A DNA stretch of 64,000 nt from Ceratobasidium sp. AG-K. Its lineage: Eukaryota > Basidiomycota > Agaricomycetes > Cantharellales > Ceratobasidiaceae. A program made the translations under genes and the position numbers. The notes beneath the pieces were generated by a model, which searched no databases, had not been told where the DNA came from, and worked only from the letters and a program-made list of their open reading frames with translations. Location of the stretch: contig JAWNGF010000001.1 in the NCBI GenBank assembly GCA_037039685.1, positions 6,200,001 to 6,264,000 on the forward strand, read 5' to 3'. Positions 35,729 through 48,173 of the stretch are shown piece by piece. Position 1 is the first letter of the stretch. The number at the start of each line of letters is the position of its first letter.

Positions 35729-38700
35729 ATGAGCGAGTCCGAACCCCTTGTGTCTGTGCCTCTTTCTTCTGTACCTGATGACGCAAAAGAACAACTCAGT
35801 CTTCAAATCGACACCAAAGATGCTACCCCCACGAATGAACCCGACCCGATCAAAGACAGTCAACAGGCGGAGGTGGATGTGGGAGGAGCTGCCAGTGGTA
35901 CTGAAGAGATATCAGCGTACTTCAAGCTCGAATCGGCACTGTTTACGTATTATTGCCAGACGCTGGTCGTGACAATTGGACGACGACCACCTGCGCTGTC
36001 GAGGTCTGGCGAGCAGCAGAATGGCGGTGCTGGTGAGAGTGGGAATGGGAATGGGGGCGCTGGCGGGGAGGGGACTGGGGACACTACGCTCTTGCCACCA
36101 CACGAGATCCTTACGCTTGGGGGATCTTCAGGAGCTGGTCAAATGGACTCGACTCAGGCGGGGGCAAACGGAGGCGGGAATACCGGGAATTTGGTCGATG
36201 TTGATCTCGGCCAACTCAAGTCGGTATCTCGTCTACATGCACGAATCGAGTACGATGAGACGGAGGCTTGTTTTGTGCTGTCTGTGCTAGGAAGGAACGG
36301 GGCGTGGGTTGACGGAGAATGGTATGGAGGCGGGCGGAAGGTTCCTTTGACCGCTCGGTGTGTATTTATTTTTTACCAGTTTTTACACGCTAAATCATTC
36401 CCTTCATTTCAACTGTTCAGTTCGCGAATCCAGATCGCGACTCGTGTCTTTTATTTCGTTCTTCCTGACACAGCTCCTGCGCCTTCGCCTCCTCCTTCCT
36501 CTCGATGCTCTCGTCACTCTCATTCTCGCTCGCGTTCGAGGTCTGGATCTCGTACACACTCTCCGGATGGCTCAATATCACTTGTGAAAACTGCCAGTCC
36601 CCGGCATCGCTCGCCCTCGGTGGACATCATGTCTGTTGCTTCAGCTGAGTCGGGAGATGAGACACAATGGGTCAAGCTTGAACCAGAACCAGAGACTGCC
36701 AAAGTAAAAGGGGGGAGAAAGGGGCCGACTGGGAAGGGCGCTGGGAAGGGAAAGGGCAAGGAGATCACGCAAGAGGGGGAGAAGGAGGTAGATGTGGCGC
36801 CTGCGAGGGGCAAGGCTGGAAAGGGCAAGGGCAAGGGTAAAGGTTAGTCTGGATCATTTTATCTATTACCTTACTGTCTCAATGTTGTACTACGTCACAG
36901 GTGCTGCCGCATCCCGAGATCCAAAGCGAAAGCAACCCGATTTGGAGCCTTCTTCGTCCAAATCCGTACCATCTACGTCCAAAGCAGCATCCAAGTCTGT
37001 CACTGCTATCAAAGCTACACCTTCTCACTTTCCTACACCAAACTCCGAGTCAGAACCACCTCCACAACGACCAGCAATCACATTTGCAACTCATTGCTAT
37101 CATGCGATTAGGGCGCTTGGTGGAAGGGCGACGTTGGCAGAGATATGCCAATGGATGCGAGAAAGATATGAATGGTTTACAAGCGTAGAAGGATTGGCAA
37201 CGAAGTGGGAGGTGAGCCGGATGTCTCGAAATTGCTTTGAAAATGCTAACTTGTGGGCTTTACAGTCCTCCGTGAGACATAACCTGTCATCAAACAAGGC
37301 GTTTGTTGCGCACAAGCGAAAGGAAGGAGAGAAAGGAAAGGGGTTTTACTGGACGTTTGATCCTGCCTGCGAGGCTACCTTCCTGGAACGGGAGCGAAAA
37401 TTTCGACCTCCTACCAACCAGTCAACTTCCACCCAGTCGCAACTTCCTGCCCCGGCCCCTCTCGCTGATGACGGCACGGATGTATCCATCGACGTTGAAG
37501 CCGAAGAAGATGACATCAAAGGCACGGGCCCTCCCCAGCGCATCGACACGTCCATGGTGATCGACGAAGCTAAACGACGGCGTGCCGAGAAGGAGGAACG
37601 GCGTCGTCTCAAAGCCGAGAAACGTGAGCGCCGAGAGCGTCGAGAGAAGGAGCGGGCGATGAAAGCTGCAAAGCGGCTTGCTGCTGCCGGTGGCCCTAGC
37701 GTTGTACCTGGCGCACCTGGCCAACCCCATCCGTTCTTTTTCCCTCCATATGGACAGCCTTATCCTTATCCACCTTTTGTGCCACCCGGTGATGGAACGA
37801 ATGCAGAGGGTGGTGCAATGCCTGTTCCTCCACCATTCATGGTCAAAGGACCGGACGGGCAGATGGTGCCTATGCCTATGCCTCCTCCGTACATGGTCCC
37901 TGGTCCTGATGGGCAAATGATTCCTATGCCGATGCCCGCGTACATGATGGGCGGGCCTCCTGTGCCTGGTGGCGGAAAGGACGGGAAACCTGAAGGCGCG
38001 CAAGCTCCGCCCCAGCCATTCATGGTCAAGGGGCCCGACGGACAAATGGTTCCTGCGCCTGTACCACCTTATGGATTTCCGCCATATGGGTACCCGTATT
38101 ACCTTCCTCAAGGACCGTATTGGATGCCCTACGCGCCTGCCGATGGCAAGCCGGCTGACGGAAGCAGTGGGAAGAGCAAAGAGGAAGGGGATGCAGTGGT
38201 CAAGATGGAGGACACGGGCGAGGACCAAGAGAAGACAGTTAGCCCCCAGCCGCAACCTCATGCGCCTCCGTGGATGATGCCTGGCGTGATGTCGTATCCA
38301 CATCCGGGAATGATGGGTATGCCTCAGCCCCCGTTCGGCACCACACCTGGTCCGAGCGGAAGTGGGTCGAGCGATGTTCCACCAGCAGCGGCGCAAATAT
38401 CTGCGTTAACGGTCGCAGCTCCAGCTCCCACACTTGCTCAATCAACATCTACTTTGTTGGCGCCTGCGTCTAGCGCGACGAGCCCTTCAGTTGTTGCGCA
38501 CGCCGTGCCGAGCCCTGTGATCGACCCTGCGTTGAGCTCTCTCCCAGACCCCGCTCCCGTCGTTACCACCTCGCCACTTCCGCCTGTGATTGCAGTCACC
38601 CCGTCTATGACTACGCCTATACCCACCGTCCCGACGCCTGTGCTTTCAGCCACTCCCACTTCGGCGCCGATATCTACTCTTGCTCGGGTTCCGACTTCAA

Positions 38701-39849
38701 CGACACCAATTCCGTCCACTTCAACATCTGTGCAACTTACATCCGCGCCCGCTCCGCCCGCATCAACATCTACGCCCGCACCATCTGCTCAGGCTCCAGC
38801 AACTCCCACCCCCGATCTTTCCAAAGTCTCAATCCCTATCATCGTCGCGCCCCTCCCCGATTCCTACGTTCCTCCCCCTGGAAATGCTGCCACGCCTTAT
38901 ATGGTCCTGCACGAGGGCAAACTTTGGCTCTCGCCCGAGGTGTTCGGCAAGTTGACCGAGGAAAGACTGGGCGAGTTACGAAGATTGGGCATGCGTGAGG
39001 TGAGTTTTTGTAGCACTCGAGTTTTCATTTAGACGTTTGCTAGTCTATCCACTCTATTTCCATTTTTCTATATCGGGTTCGTTCTGACCAGAATACCCTC
39101 CATTGGGAAACCACCTGCACAAAGTATTTATGCTGCAGTTTCACCAAGAGTGCTAGCGCGAGCTTGTCTTGAGCTTAAATTTCAGCGCACTGCGTTCCCG
39201 CGCTTGTCATTGGCGTCTACTTTTACACTTCTCCACACTTGCCCCTATCCCTCGCCACCTCGCCGCCTGCCAACGCATCCCATCAATCGAACTTTAACTC
39301 CTGACTTTTGACATTGACACATGTGCCTAGGTAATCAACACACTGCAAGCCGATATCGTCCAATATCTCAAGGACAAGATGCGGTCTGGGGCGGGTGCGC
39401 GTGGTCGAGGCAGGGGGCGAGGGCGGGGACGTGGTGGGAGCGCGAATGGGACACCTAGACCCCCCACAAGCGCATCTCCTGCCCCTGCCACCGTAGCAAC
39501 TTCCATCCCTGCTCCCGGGGTTCCCTCGGTCACTGCAACTTCCGAGGGGCTTGTCGCAGTACCTAATTTAAGCGCACCAGGCTTGAATAGTTCTTTGTCT
39601 ATGCCTAATCTGGGGTCTCTTCCTGCTGGTGACACGACAACCATCTCTCAACCCGATCAAACGCCACCGGTACCGCTCGCGGACGGTGACTCAGGGGCCG
39701 CGAGCACGCTTGACGGTAGCGGGGACAAATCCGCATCGCAATTGGCCTCTCTGGCCCGCGTTCGTCCTCGAGAGGGCGATGATGACCTTCAGGCCGCTCC
39801 AGAGCCGAAGAAGCTCAAGGCAGACACAAGCGAAGCTCCGGAGTCGTGA
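35729..39849 (+). CDS. FHA and forkhead domain transcription factor, Fhl1-like
   Basis: Nuclear regulator; the FHA plus forkhead arrangement is that of yeast Fhl1 (ribosomal-protein gene control) and Fkh1/2. Start ATG 35729 (MSESEPLVSVPLSS). The FHA domain (about residues 70-240) has IGRRPP, VSRLHARIEYDE and GRNGAWVDG, with a Gly-rich insert between the first two. Intron 36358-36420 cuts it before RIQIATRVFYFVLP. A Lys/Gly-rich basic patch precedes intron 36843-36900. The forkhead domain (about 37075-37390) reads ITFATHCYHAIRALGGRATL, EICQWMRERYEWF, SSVRHNLSSNKAFVAHKRKE and KGKGFYWTFDPACEATFLER; intron 37212-37265 lies inside it. The C terminus has three GPDGQM repeats, a long Pro/Ser/Thr region, and after a 331-bp intron (39000-39330) an Arg-Gly box and an acidic tail. 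Fhl1 versus Fkh assignment is likely, not certain. Confidence 0.85.
37827..38064 (+). repeat. Three-fold coding repeat in the FHA-forkhead protein
   Basis: Units centred on FMVKGPDGQMVPMPMPP, YMVPGPDGQMIPMPMPA and FMVKGPDGQMVPAPVPP. The first two are adjacent; the third follows a Gly/Pro spacer. The segment is Met/Pro/Gly-rich and likely disordered. Confidence 0.7.
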
Positions 39850-40749
39850 TCTTGCCTCCGCTGAGGGCTCACCTCGTTTGCCATCTCGATGTTTTATACC
39901 TTGCCTGATGTCTGACTGGGTGGCGGGGTTCTATTTCGGGTCATTATCTTTGGTTTCATTGCGCTCTTTCTGGTGATTATAGACTCGACTCAGTTTTATG
40001 ACTTGAAGGTCGAGGTACTCTAAGATTTATGTATGTATGAAAGGTATATCTGGATGTATTAATGTTAGCTATGACATCGATCAAGTCTATGATCTATTTG
40101 GTTCAAGCCGGCGGCATTCGGAAAGAAGCATGGATCTACACTTGAAATCTTCGGCCTGGAGACCGGAGTCATCTATCGCTTGGCCGCGCTTACGTACTTA
40201 CCTACAAGCGCAGCCTCCCGTTGAGCAACTAATTGGTAGGTTGCAGCCAGCGGGTGTAGTTTCGGGGTATAAGACGGGACGCGCGCTTGTCGTCGCGGAT
40301 GCACTCCCAAAAGTCCCAGTTGACTTGGCTGCATCGAGTGCGGCGCCGAGGGTGAGATGAGCGTTGAGCGCTTTTGTGGGGTTGGAACGCCGATATCATC
40401 CTAAACACGGCAAGTACCCCCATCCCGCTTGCCTTGCGGTTGATCTGAATCTTACTTTATAGTACCTTTGCTAATATAGCACGCCCCGAAGTTGACCTTC
40501 GGCAGCCGTCTTTGTACCAGGTGACGTCGTACATACGTGCTGACTGTATGCCGCTCACTAACTTCCGCTTGACTCAGCGTTTCGCCTCGACTCCCTCCTT
40601 CACTTCGCTCGTTCTCACGGACCTTGGCCTTGCAGAATAAAAGGACACACCGGCTGTGCCACCTATTCTGTCTGTATCCTCTCCCACTCACTTGTGGTGG
40701 CTCTGCCTCGCATTTAGCCCATAACCACGTCGACCAGGGCCCCCGGATC
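39850..40749. other. Intergenic region between FHA-forkhead and Ytp1-like genes
   Basis: 900 bp with no supported gene. The short frame 40037-40360 (+) has no recognised motif. An A/T-rich AGAATAAAAGG at about 40634-40644, about 110 bp before the next ATG, could be a weak TATA element. Confidence 0.35.
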
Positions 40750-43013
40750 ATGAAGAATCCCACTGGAACCCTTCTTGTTATATTGGCCACTGCGTCCATC
40801 GCAGCTGCGGCTGTGCCGGGCGCACCCAAGCCCGACCTCGCTCGACGTGTGCCCGCGCCCGTGCCCGAGTCCGAGCTCAGTGCTCGAGTATATCTCCGAC
40901 CACGGCACGGAGATGACGAAGAGCTACATCACTCTACAACTGCAATGAACATGTCTACAAGCCACTCGCACGGCCACGGCCATCTGAAACCCCTGCTGGA
41001 GCTGAACGAGACAGCCATTCTTGAAAAGTTCGGCCCGGATCCTTTGTCCTATTATGCACACGACTTTCAGCTCGAGGGCGAAAATGGCCGGGGAGGATTG
41101 ATGATCTTCCATATTGCTATCATGAGCGTCGCGTTCTTTGTGATGCTTCCTCTTGGTGAGCAGACGTGAATCTCAGTGCTTCTGTTTGTTGTACTCACAC
41201 AACATGTCGTAGCTATCGTACTACGATCTGCAAAGCACAAGGCGCATGGTCCAGTGAATTTTGTATTCCTCGTGATGACCCTGCTTGGCTTCGTATCTGG
41301 TACGGCATACAAGAAACTATCGCCCGACCTGTAAGTGCTAGTTTCCCACGACACTTTCAACACTGCCACCGGTGTCTATTTTTGAGCGTCGATCAATAAC
41401 ATTAAATTTGATTTCCAGCTATCAGGGTTCAGTCCACGGCAAAGTCGGAAACGTTCTTTTGTTGATGGTCAACGTCATCGGTATTATCGACGCTCTCCCT
41501 CTCATTCGTCGATTCTTCGATTTCTTACGCGCTGGGCCAACCAAATGGACGCCATACAAGCTCTGGAACTTTGTTCTCCGTGGGCGAGAGCAAGAGCCCA
41601 GGACACGATGGATAGACGACGACGAAGAGGAGATAAAGTTGACTGCTGACCCCGAGGAGCTCCAACACTCGCCTCTCGAAGCTCCTGACCCTGAACATGC
41701 GCAAAAAGTGCACGAAAGCCTCATGCGATTCAACACCCACTCGGCTTGGGTTAACCAGGGCGAGTCGTCCTCTCCCACCTTCGCTCACTCGCGCGAGTTT
41801 AGCGGCCCCCATTCGCACGACTCTCCCATGTCCCGCCACTCGATCGGCTCGGAGGCGACCTTGCATGATCTTGATTCCCCGTCTCGCTCGTGGCAAATGT
41901 TTTCATCCCCCAAACTGTCTATGCACGAAGTTGTGTCGAAACAAGGGTGGAGGGGTCGTATTGCACATGCGGGATATTGGACGTTTAACGCCGCCGAGCG
42001 TACAATGGTGCCTTTTGCGTGGGGTGTAGCATTGGTTGGAGGAGCCGTCTATACCGGTATCTGCCGAGGAAACTACCTCAATGGATGCTTGGCTCACTTT
42101 ATCAGTAAGTTCCTTCATCCAACCAGATTTGATACATCTAACCGATTGTCATTTCAGAGGGCTCGATCTTCTTCTGGTACGGAATGTTGACCTGGGCTCG
42201 TTATCTGGGGGCATGGTCAGACCGGGGGTGGGCATGGAACCGTACCATTACAAAGCGAGTTCCCGCTGAGATGGTCGAGTCGTTTGTTATTGCCCTCTAT
42301 GGTGCTACAAACACCTGGATGGAGCGTTTCGGTGCTCAACCAGGCGATCCGTATACCACCAAAGAAGTCCAGCACATCAGTATCGCCGTCATGTTCTGGT
42401 TCGCCGGATTGGTCGGCATGGCACTTGAATCCCATGCTATCCGTCGCCTTCTCTCCAACGTTGCTTTGGTCGCCACTCGTCCCCGCGGTCAGGTTACGGA
42501 ACCTCCAAGCTACACAGGCAGCTTTAACCCCTTCCCAGCACTCGTGATCGGTATTACTGGAGCAGCTATGAGCGCGCACCACCAAAACTATGTCTTCCAA
42601 GTTCAAGTACATCAACTCTGGGGGAACCTCTTAACTGCTTTCGCAGTCATGCGTTGCTTGACGTATTTCTTCGTCTGGCTCCGTCCCGCGAGGTCTATTC
42701 TTCCGTCTCGTCCTCCGACAGAGGCACTTGCGAGCTTCTTCTTAGCTACTGGTGGGTTGGCCTTTATTTCAAGCTCGGAGCCAATTACATTTGCTGCCAT
42801 GCGGAATGGACATGGTGAGTTCTCATTCTTCTCAGTGCGAGCGAAATACTCACAAAAGTCTATTTAGACGACGTCATGATGTTCCTCTGCGCAATCATTG
42901 CAATTGTGTGTTTTGCCTACGTGCTCAACTTGGTTGTACTTGCTGTCAAGGGATGGGCGGTTGCGCGCGGCAAATTGGCTGCTGCCACCCCCGATGAAGG
43001 AGAACTTGCGTAA
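40750..43013 (+). CDS. YTP1: Ytp1-like integral membrane protein (DUF2427 plus Ytp1 domains)
   Basis: Multi-spanning membrane protein of the fungal Ytp1 family; molecular function unknown. Start ATG 40750 gives a signal peptide (NPTGTLLVILATASIAAAAV) and a His-rich lumenal segment (STSHSHGHGHLKPL). The DUF2427 region follows with helices GGLMIFHIAIMSVAFFVMLP, NFVFLVMTLLGFVSG and VGNVLLLMVNVIGIIDALPL, matching a cytochrome-b561-like bundle with SVHGKVG. A cytosolic Ser/Glu-rich loop leads to the Ytp1 part: HAGYWTFNAAERTMVPFAWG, GSIFFWYGMLTWARYLGAWS, FVIALYGATNTWMERFG, VQHISIAVMFWFAGLVGMAL, MSAHHQNYVFQVQVHQLWGN and MMFLCAIIAIVCFAYVLNLV. Four introns split it; all join in frame. Conserved His residues (SAHHQN, QVHQLWG) could bind heme or metal; that is inference. 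Confidence 0.88.
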
Positions 43014-43776
43014 CATTATTTAGCTTTACTGCGACCCATCGGTCACTCCGCGGACCCAATTTTTATATATGTATTACCCCTTTCCCTTTCAACTTGGGCT
43101 GCCTATGTTGTTTTACCAGTGCTTTCATGTCACGCCCACCTGTAACGACCTTGATGAAATCCCCTGTTGTATCTACAAACATAATAACTGCTACCTTGGC
43201 TTTATGTGACGGGTGGTTGTTGAGATCGGAAAAGCACTAGGGGCGCTGGATGACGAGGCTGTTTACTACCATAACGAGGCCCAAACGTTTTGCATTGTCT
43301 GAAACACAGGTTCATGAGCATCTGCAAACCCAGTTTTCTACTTCAGGGGTCTCTTTTTGTATACCATTTGTTCGCAAGATCTCCGGGAGCCCTGGAAGAA
43401 GAAGGCGTGGACGAGAGCCTGGTGGTAACTTTAGTATCATCGATAACATGTAAGTTGTTTAACTGACCCTTCATCCATCGTTTGGCGCTAAGTTGGACAA
43501 ATTTGGTCGATTTGATTTCAAAAACACTGGCTACGAATACCCCATATGATGCAACACCATAGCCAGATGGTGCAACCCAGGTTTGGGTCGATTCTTCTTT
43601 GATGAGCTCATAATGTACATGTGCGCTCCGCTCCAACCGAAAGTCGTTGAAATATTGCACTTCTTCTCGCTTACTACTCGTCTTATCGAGGAACTGAGTG
43701 GAATATCCGAAATCCGAGTCAAGGTATAAAGGTGCGTTCCCACTCTCATCTTCATCGCAGATAGCATCCCACGATC
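43014..43776. other. Intergenic region before gamma-glutamyltranspeptidase
   Basis: 763 bp. Minus-strand frames (43660-43343 and 43767-43531) show no recognisable motif. A TATAAA at 43725-43730, about 47 bp before the ATG at 43777, is a good TATA box for the downstream gene. Confidence 0.4.
43725..43730 (+). promoter_or_regulatory. TATA box of the gamma-glutamyltranspeptidase gene
   Basis: TATAAA in the context AAGGTATAAAGG, at a distance from the start codon that fits a short leader. Confidence 0.5.
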
Positions 43777-46254
43777 ATGTTATTCAGTGCTCTCGCCTCT
43801 ACTTGCCTTGCTTCTCTGGTATTTGCTAGTCCAGTTATTCACCTCCCGTCAGAGTTGATAGAGCGCGAGACGACCAGCTCAGGGAAACATGGTGCCGTTG
43901 CAACTGAGATAAAGCAATGCTCAGACTTGGGTGCTTCGTTGCTGAAGAGGGGCGGGAATGCGGCCGACGCTGTAAGAAAGCGTTTGCGCTTATCGGTCAG
44001 TTTCATAAATGACTTAATATGCCTCTGGAATTTAGATGATCGGAGCCCAATTATGCGTGGGCACAGTTGCTGCATACCACTCGGGCATCGGGGGAGGTAA
44101 TTTGTGATACGACTACGATTAGGATAACCTTTCTCACTTCCATAATTTCTGCTAGGTGGATTTATGCTGGTACGCTCTCCCAACGGGACTTACGAAACAG
44201 TGGGCGTAACTTCGAATATCCTACCGCATTATCTAACGCAGATCCTCCCAGATCGACTTTCGCGAGTTTGCACCCGCAGCTGCCACGGAGCTTATGTATG
44301 TAAACAAAACGGGTTCTCCGTCTCAAGTGGGAGGCCTATCCGTCGCTGTGCCTGGTGAACTACGAGGATTCGAGGCGCTGCATACGAGACACGGCAAGCT
44401 CCCTTGGGAGGATATTTTTGAGCCAGTGATTAAACTAGCAAAAGGGTGCGTTTGGATCCGCTAATTCACTGGGTGTCCTCCATACTAACACTTGCGCAGG
44501 TTCAAGGTCTCGAGCGAGCTTGCCAAGGTGTTGTCCGGAAACCTTACGTACGTCAGAGCATGATTACTTGAGTACGAATAACAAAGCCTGCATATATCTA
44601 GTTATATCACCAAAGACCCAACTTGGGCTGCTGTTTACGCACCAAATGGCACTGTCGCTGTTGCTGGTCAAATAATCCGCCGTCCTACCTACGCACGAAC
44701 CTTACAAAGAATAGCTAAGGAGGGTGGGCCGAGTTAGTTCTGGAGTAGAATATATGCTAATAGCCTTGTAGGTGCTGAGGTGTTCTATACTGGCTCCATT
44801 GCAAAGAACTCGGTCACCAAAGCGCAAGCCAACGGGGGAATCATCACACTTGACGATCTCAAAAGTAAGCCAAAGTACTACCCACCTAACCTGTTATTTT
44901 GCTGAAGTACAATCTCAGAGTACAAGGTTGAGATTCGCAAGCCGGTGCAAATCGTAAGAGGCACAAGTTTTGGACCTGGAGCTGAACGCTAATAGACTGG
45001 AGCAGAAGTATCGAAACTTTACAATCACGTCTTGTCCAGCTCCTTCTTCGGGAATCATCGCGCTCTCTGCGTTGAATATCCTAGAGAACTTCGACATCTC
45101 CAACTCCTCGAGCCTCAACACGTCGACTCATCTTCTTGACGAGGCAATCAAGTTTGCATGTGCGTGAAACTTTCGGATCGAGTAGTGGGGCTCTGACACC
45201 GGCAAGATTTACAGATGGCCAACGTATGAGTATTGGCGACCCAGCTTTTGTTTCGAACGTGACAGCCCTACAGTCCTTTTATCTTCAAAAGAACACCTCA
45301 AGGGAACTCGCAGACAGGATATCCTTGACTCAAACCTTTGGAGCTTCCTTCTACAATCCCGATAACTACACCGCCCAACGAGAGTCTGGGACTTCTCATC
45401 TCGTAACTGCCGACGCCTCGGGATTGGTTGTATCGCTCACGAGCACTGTGAACTATTACTTCGGCTCCCAGTTGATGACTACAGATGGGGTCATTTTAAA
45501 CGATGAGATGGTATGTACGTGTGGAATTTAGGTAAAGCAGGCCCTAATATAAACATGGTGCATAGGACGATTTTTCTACTCCTGGGACTTCTAATGGGTT
45601 TGGTTATATTGCAACACCCGCTAACTACATTGCACCACATAAGCGCCCTCTGTCGTCTATCAGCCCGACGATAGTGGAGGATAGACAAGGCAACTTCCGC
45701 TTTGCAACCGGTGCTGCCGGCGGTTCACGAATTAGTAAGTTAGAAGCGTGTGATGGGGGCCGCGTCCCGACGTGATTACCATTCCATCACTGTATTTGCT
45801 AGTTACTGCCACGCTTCAATCGCTATGGCACGTCTTAGATCAGGGGATGGACGTACAGAGTGCAATCAACGCCCCTAGGCTCCACGATCAGATTATACCA
45901 CTGACAACAACGTGAGTAGCATCCTCTGGACTAATCACGAGCGCTCATAGGAGAAATTCTCTTAGATTCGAGTACACATATGACAATGCTACAACGTATG
46001 TCTTGTACATTTTGAAACTGCAATCGAGAAGCGATACTTAACTAGTTGCCCTTAGCGCATACATGGCTGCGTTAGGCCACAACGTCAGCTGGGTCACTCC
46101 CGGACAAAGCGTAGTTCAAGCGGTTTCGCAGGATTCCAAAGGGGTAAGCTCGTTGTTCTGTATCCGGGAGCTGAACATACTTGACAATCCCGTGCAGATA
46201 TTTACTGCCGCGAGTGATCCCCGCAAGCTGGATTCTGGTTCGACAGTGTACTAG
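43777..46254 (+). CDS. Gamma-glutamyltranspeptidase (glutathione hydrolase)
   Basis: Secretory or vacuolar N-terminal-nucleophile hydrolase that removes the gamma-glutamyl group from glutathione. Signal peptide MLFSALASTCLASLVFASPV. Family blocks: GAVATEIKQCSDLGASLLKR then GGNAADAMIGAQLCVG, YHSGIGGGGFMLVRSPNGTY, LSVAVPGELRGFEALHTRHG, LPWEDIFEPVIKLAKG, GGIITLDDLKKYKVEIRKPV, SCPAPSSGIIALSALNIL and LLDEAIKFA. The autoprocessing site with nucleophile Thr is TSHLVTADASGLVVSLTSTV (about 45390). Then NYYFGSQLMTTDGVILNDEM, TGAAGGSRIITATLQSLWHV and INAPRLHDQ. About ten short introns; TAG at 46252-46254. Several N-x-S/T sites fit glycosylation. The cleavage Thr and small-subunit motifs are all present, so it should be active. 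Confidence 0.93.
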
Positions 46255-46445
46255 AGACTAATTGCACATGTACTATCAGAATGTATTGCCAGAAAGGGTA
46301 GTGCGACGATACTGAACTAATTGTATTGTGTCCGTGTGCGAGCCGGGAATGTCGTAATCTCAACCAACGCGATTCCAATAGAGTTTATTTAGTACAAAAA
46401 TTTGATAGGATTCAGTAGAAACAAAATTTGCCTTTGATTCAGATA

Positions 46446-48173
46446 TTAGAGTCCCTCGATCAACTTCTCTGGGGCCATTCCCTGCGCATATCAGAATAAT
46501 GAGTGATAATCCTGTATCCGGGGGGGGGGGGGGGGATTGGCGTATACTCACGTCGTAGCATATCTTCCAAACATTTTCCATTAAAGGGAAGCCTCCAGTC
46601 CGTTTAACCTCACTACTGTGTGCTGTCAAAAATTGGTGGATCTGCTGCGCTGTTTCTGGCCCCTGCAATGACTGTCCACCTAAGTCTTCCTTTTCGAGCT
46701 CTTGAAAGCCTTTTCCTTTCTTGACCATGTCCTCGGCTACCCTTCTGTTGCGACCGCTGATACCTAGAGCAAGCCGCGGGATTTGGCTTTAGATAGTAGC
46801 CAGACGGGACATCGAAGGCTCACATGAAGTTAAAATATCAGCAACTCCACAACTCTCTTCGAGGAATGTTTCCGCTTTGATGGAAGGGAAGAAATGCACA
46901 CAAAAATCCTTCAGCTCCATTAGTCCTATACGAATGATTGCAGCTATAACAGAAATTAGTATGTATGCGGAACCTTGATTCGAGATATTGACCTTTGGTA
47001 TTGGAGCCCCATCCAAGGCCGTCCGAAAATCCGGCTGCGAGAGCTATGACATCTTTAAATCCGAAAATTAAGTTATTTTGTTTCCTTGCGTATATATATG
47101 CCAATACTTACTCTTTAAACCACCTGATAGCGCAACTCCCTCCACATCCTGCACGACCCGAATCCTAAATTTTGGAGTGTTAAATAAGCGGTACCATAAA
47201 TCCGAATCAGAAAGCACGTCTTGATCAGGAGAGTTTGTTCCTTCCTCATGTACACCGAGAGTCGATTCACAAAAATTGTCTTTTGCAACTGTAGTTAGTA
47301 GAAACCCTTGAGTAAAATGTACGATGGTATCCGTTGCTAAAATTGGCAACTGCACCTTCGCCTGCGATGTTTGCACCTCCAAGCGCAGCACACCGAATGT
47401 TGAGGAGAGATCCGACTATGTTTGGATATGTGAGGATCTTTTCGTCTACCACTTTAACGCCCTGTCGCCGCAGTCAGCTCAGCCGATCGACACCATAGGC
47501 TGAGCAGCAGAGTTATGAACCTTAATCAAAGACACAGCGCGAGCTTTTGGTGAGATGTGGTCCTTCATTCCCTCGAGCACTTTTTCCACGAACTATTCAA
47601 CCCGTTCATGGTGATATTGAGCGTCCCTTAATGGCCTTGTGTGCCTACCTGGTGTGGAAGTACTACAATGAGCGCTGTAGCGCCTTCAACTGCTTTTATC
47701 GGGTCAGGCTCGGCCCGAACATTGGATCCCAACTGGATATCGGGTAGGTACTTCACGTTCTCATGTTTTTCGTTGATAATTTGCGAGAGAGGTTTTCCGT
47801 CCACCTGAATGGCAGATACCAGTTACACTAAAATGACGACCGTACGTGCCTGCGAAGCTTACTTCTTCTTCGTGAACATACATGACCACTTCCTCCTCCT
47901 ATGATTGGTATATGCGTAGCCGTTAGTTCAAATGAACCATGATATTGGTTACGAATATACATACAAATATGTCCGAGTGGTTTTTAACATTCTTGGCTAC
48001 ATAGGAATGTCATTTAGAACCACTGGCTACGAATCATGAGGGGCGGCACACCTGCGATCCTGGCGATAGATGACCCCCTGCACTTATCATTAGATTGATA
48101 TTTCAGTCTGAAGGAAGGAATCAAGTACTAACCAATTACCAGATCCAACGACACAGACTTTTTCTTTTGCCAT
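46446..48173 (-). CDS. GPD1: NAD-dependent glycerol-3-phosphate dehydrogenase, copy 1
   Basis: Cytosolic enzyme reducing dihydroxyacetone phosphate to glycerol 3-phosphate, used for glycerol (osmolyte) and lipid synthesis. Start ATG 48173: MAKEKVCVVGSGNWG is the Rossmann Gly-rich loop, followed by SSIARIA and NVKNHSDIFEEEVVMYVHEE. Then [75 protein letters not shown] (the catalytic Lys is in GGLK), [72 protein letters not shown] and the end APEKLIEGL at 46446. About ten introns. The last intron contains a 16-base G run on the + strand. Paralogous to 48466-50409 on the same strand. Confidence 0.92.
46519..46536. repeat. Homopolymer G run (C run on the coding strand) in a Gpd intron
   Basis: About 16 consecutive G on the + strand, inside the last intron of Gpd copy 1 close to its donor site. 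The exact length is prone to sequencing error. Confidence 0.6.

Noticed and set aside
36358..36420. Reading the FHA-forkhead gene through this segment as exon
   Set aside because: It has clear GTGTGT..TTCAG ends and a T-rich core, and its removal restores a normal FHA C-terminal strand.
37422..38396. 324-codon minus-strand frame opposite the forkhead gene
   Set aside because: Antisense shadow of the Met/Pro/Gly-rich region; Arg/His-rich without motifs.
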